Assembly (NCBI GenBank): GCA_036768485.1
Contig: JAVLUZ010000352.1
Coordinates: 186,001 to 250,000 of the forward strand
Origin: Mermis nigrescens
Lineage: Eukaryota; Nematoda; Enoplea; Mermithida; Mermithidae
Length of the DNA: 64,000 nt
Reading direction: 5' to 3'
The position numbers and the translations under genes are program-made. Position 1 is the stretch's first letter, and every line of letters starts with the position of its first letter. This document shows, one piece after another, positions 63,159 through 64,000 of this stretch. The notes below the pieces were generated by a model. The model was given only the letters and a program-made list of their open reading frames with translations, was not told the DNA's origin and searched no databases.

Positions 63159-63375
63159 CCAGGGCCCGATTTCACCACAAAGCTACGAGTTACGAGTTAC
63201 GGTTTCACGAGTACGGGCTACGAGTGCTACAAATCTCCGTTTCACCAAAAACTGAGAATTACGAGCCATGGGCTACGAGTTACGATTTCTACGAGTACTT
63301 TTTACGAGTGTTTTTTCACGAATAACGGCTGGGCGATTTCACCAGATATTACGATCGAATGTTACGAGTGAAAAG
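63159..63375 (+). mobile_element. Left end of a hAT-like element with TACGAG repeats
   Basis: Begins CAGGGCCCGATTTCACCA. It then has more than ten TACGAG-like words in about 200 bp, plus further TTTCACCA/TTTCACGA words. The right end is not in view. Confidence 0.6.
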
Positions 63376-64000
63376 ATTCGTAAATTTTGTAATATTATCA
63401 CGCATCAAAAAGAGGTCCATAGGACTCGTAAAGAAGTGGCAGACTAATGCGTTTAATAGTTTTCTGATTTGTTTTTTCTCAATTTGTTTCCTTTCGTACA
63501 CACACCTACATAATACGTATACTGGCAGCACATGTAAAGGGTAAGAAGATTAGCATTAAAAAATAATATATTTTTAAAAAAATGTTACAGAGAAATCCCA
63601 TAAAATTCGATTCTTAAGCTGCATTCTTGAGTAGTAATTCGAAATTTTATTTCTTTAGCCCTTGTTAGTAATGTTCGCAGCTTTTTTATGAAAAATATTA
63701 CAATCACTTAGATATTTTCTCATGAATTGCGGAAATCAGACATTTTTGATTAGATTTCTGAAACTTAGAATTTCATCGCACTTCCTTCGGAAAAGAGCCG
63801 ACTGCATATTTTATGTACGTATTAAGGACAACTAAGAATGATTTGTTAAATTTGAAAATTGAAATAATACGCTTTGATATACTTTTAGCTTCATAACGTC
63901 TCTGAATCTGATTTAATTGATTTCGTTTATAAATTATAATAGTAATAATAATAATAATAATAATGGTGATAATTATTATTATTATTAATTTGGTTATTAT
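63376..64000. other. AT-rich DNA to the window end
   Basis: Ends in (AAT)n and (ATT)n runs at about 63941-63990 that form an inverted pair. No gene was seen. Confidence 0.5.

Noticed and set aside
1..64000. tRNA, rRNA, CRISPR, bacterial operon or riboswitch features
   Set aside because: None found by reading. The gene structures are eukaryotic, so the bacterial categories do not apply.

Overview
This 64 kb window is AT-rich eukaryotic nuclear DNA from an animal, most likely an invertebrate; I cannot fix the phylum. The evidence is three intron-split metazoan genes with GT-AG splicing and matching intron phases. They are a MiT/TFE-like bHLH-Zip factor (minus strand), a retinal-homeobox (Rx/Rax) gene (plus strand) and an ILKAP-type PP2C phosphatase (minus strand). 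I see no operons, rRNA, tRNA or CRISPR.

Layout. 1-12.8 kb has no recognisable host gene. It is dominated by miniature transposons and a 4.35 kb palindromic element (4399-8749) that carries a broken zinc-finger ORF and a mirrored coding remnant. 12.85-15.2 kb holds two exons of the bHLH-Zip gene. 15.2-19.4 kb separates it head-to-head from Rx, with AT microsatellites upstream of Rx. 19.4-28.9 kb holds four Rx exons: octapeptide, first part of the homeodomain, a 17-nt microexon, and the homeodomain end plus C-terminus. A possible last exon lies near 32.2 kb. 35.5-60.5 kb holds seven ILKAP exons spread over 25 kb; the N-terminal exons lie beyond the window.

The rest is mostly non-autonomous DNA transposons. 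I recognise at least six MITE families (called A-F here). Copies of five of them (A, B, C, D, F) have 8-bp target-site duplications at 7/8 or better, which is the hAT hallmark; the best family E copy reaches only 6/8. The families are nested several deep inside the introns. Larger hAT-like elements carry arrays of short subterminal repeats (CCTCGG, GATCCA, GCGGCGCC, TACGAG). A 403-bp TA-flanked foldback (mariner type) lies in an ILKAP intron.

The three genes are not expected to work together: two are transcription factors and one is a signalling phosphatase. The most unusual features are the 17-nt homeobox microexon, an apparent reading-frame break just before the Rx homeodomain, transposons lying close against Rx splice sites, and the large palindrome that carries mirrored MITE copies. 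Boundaries of repeats without a clean target-site duplication are approximate.
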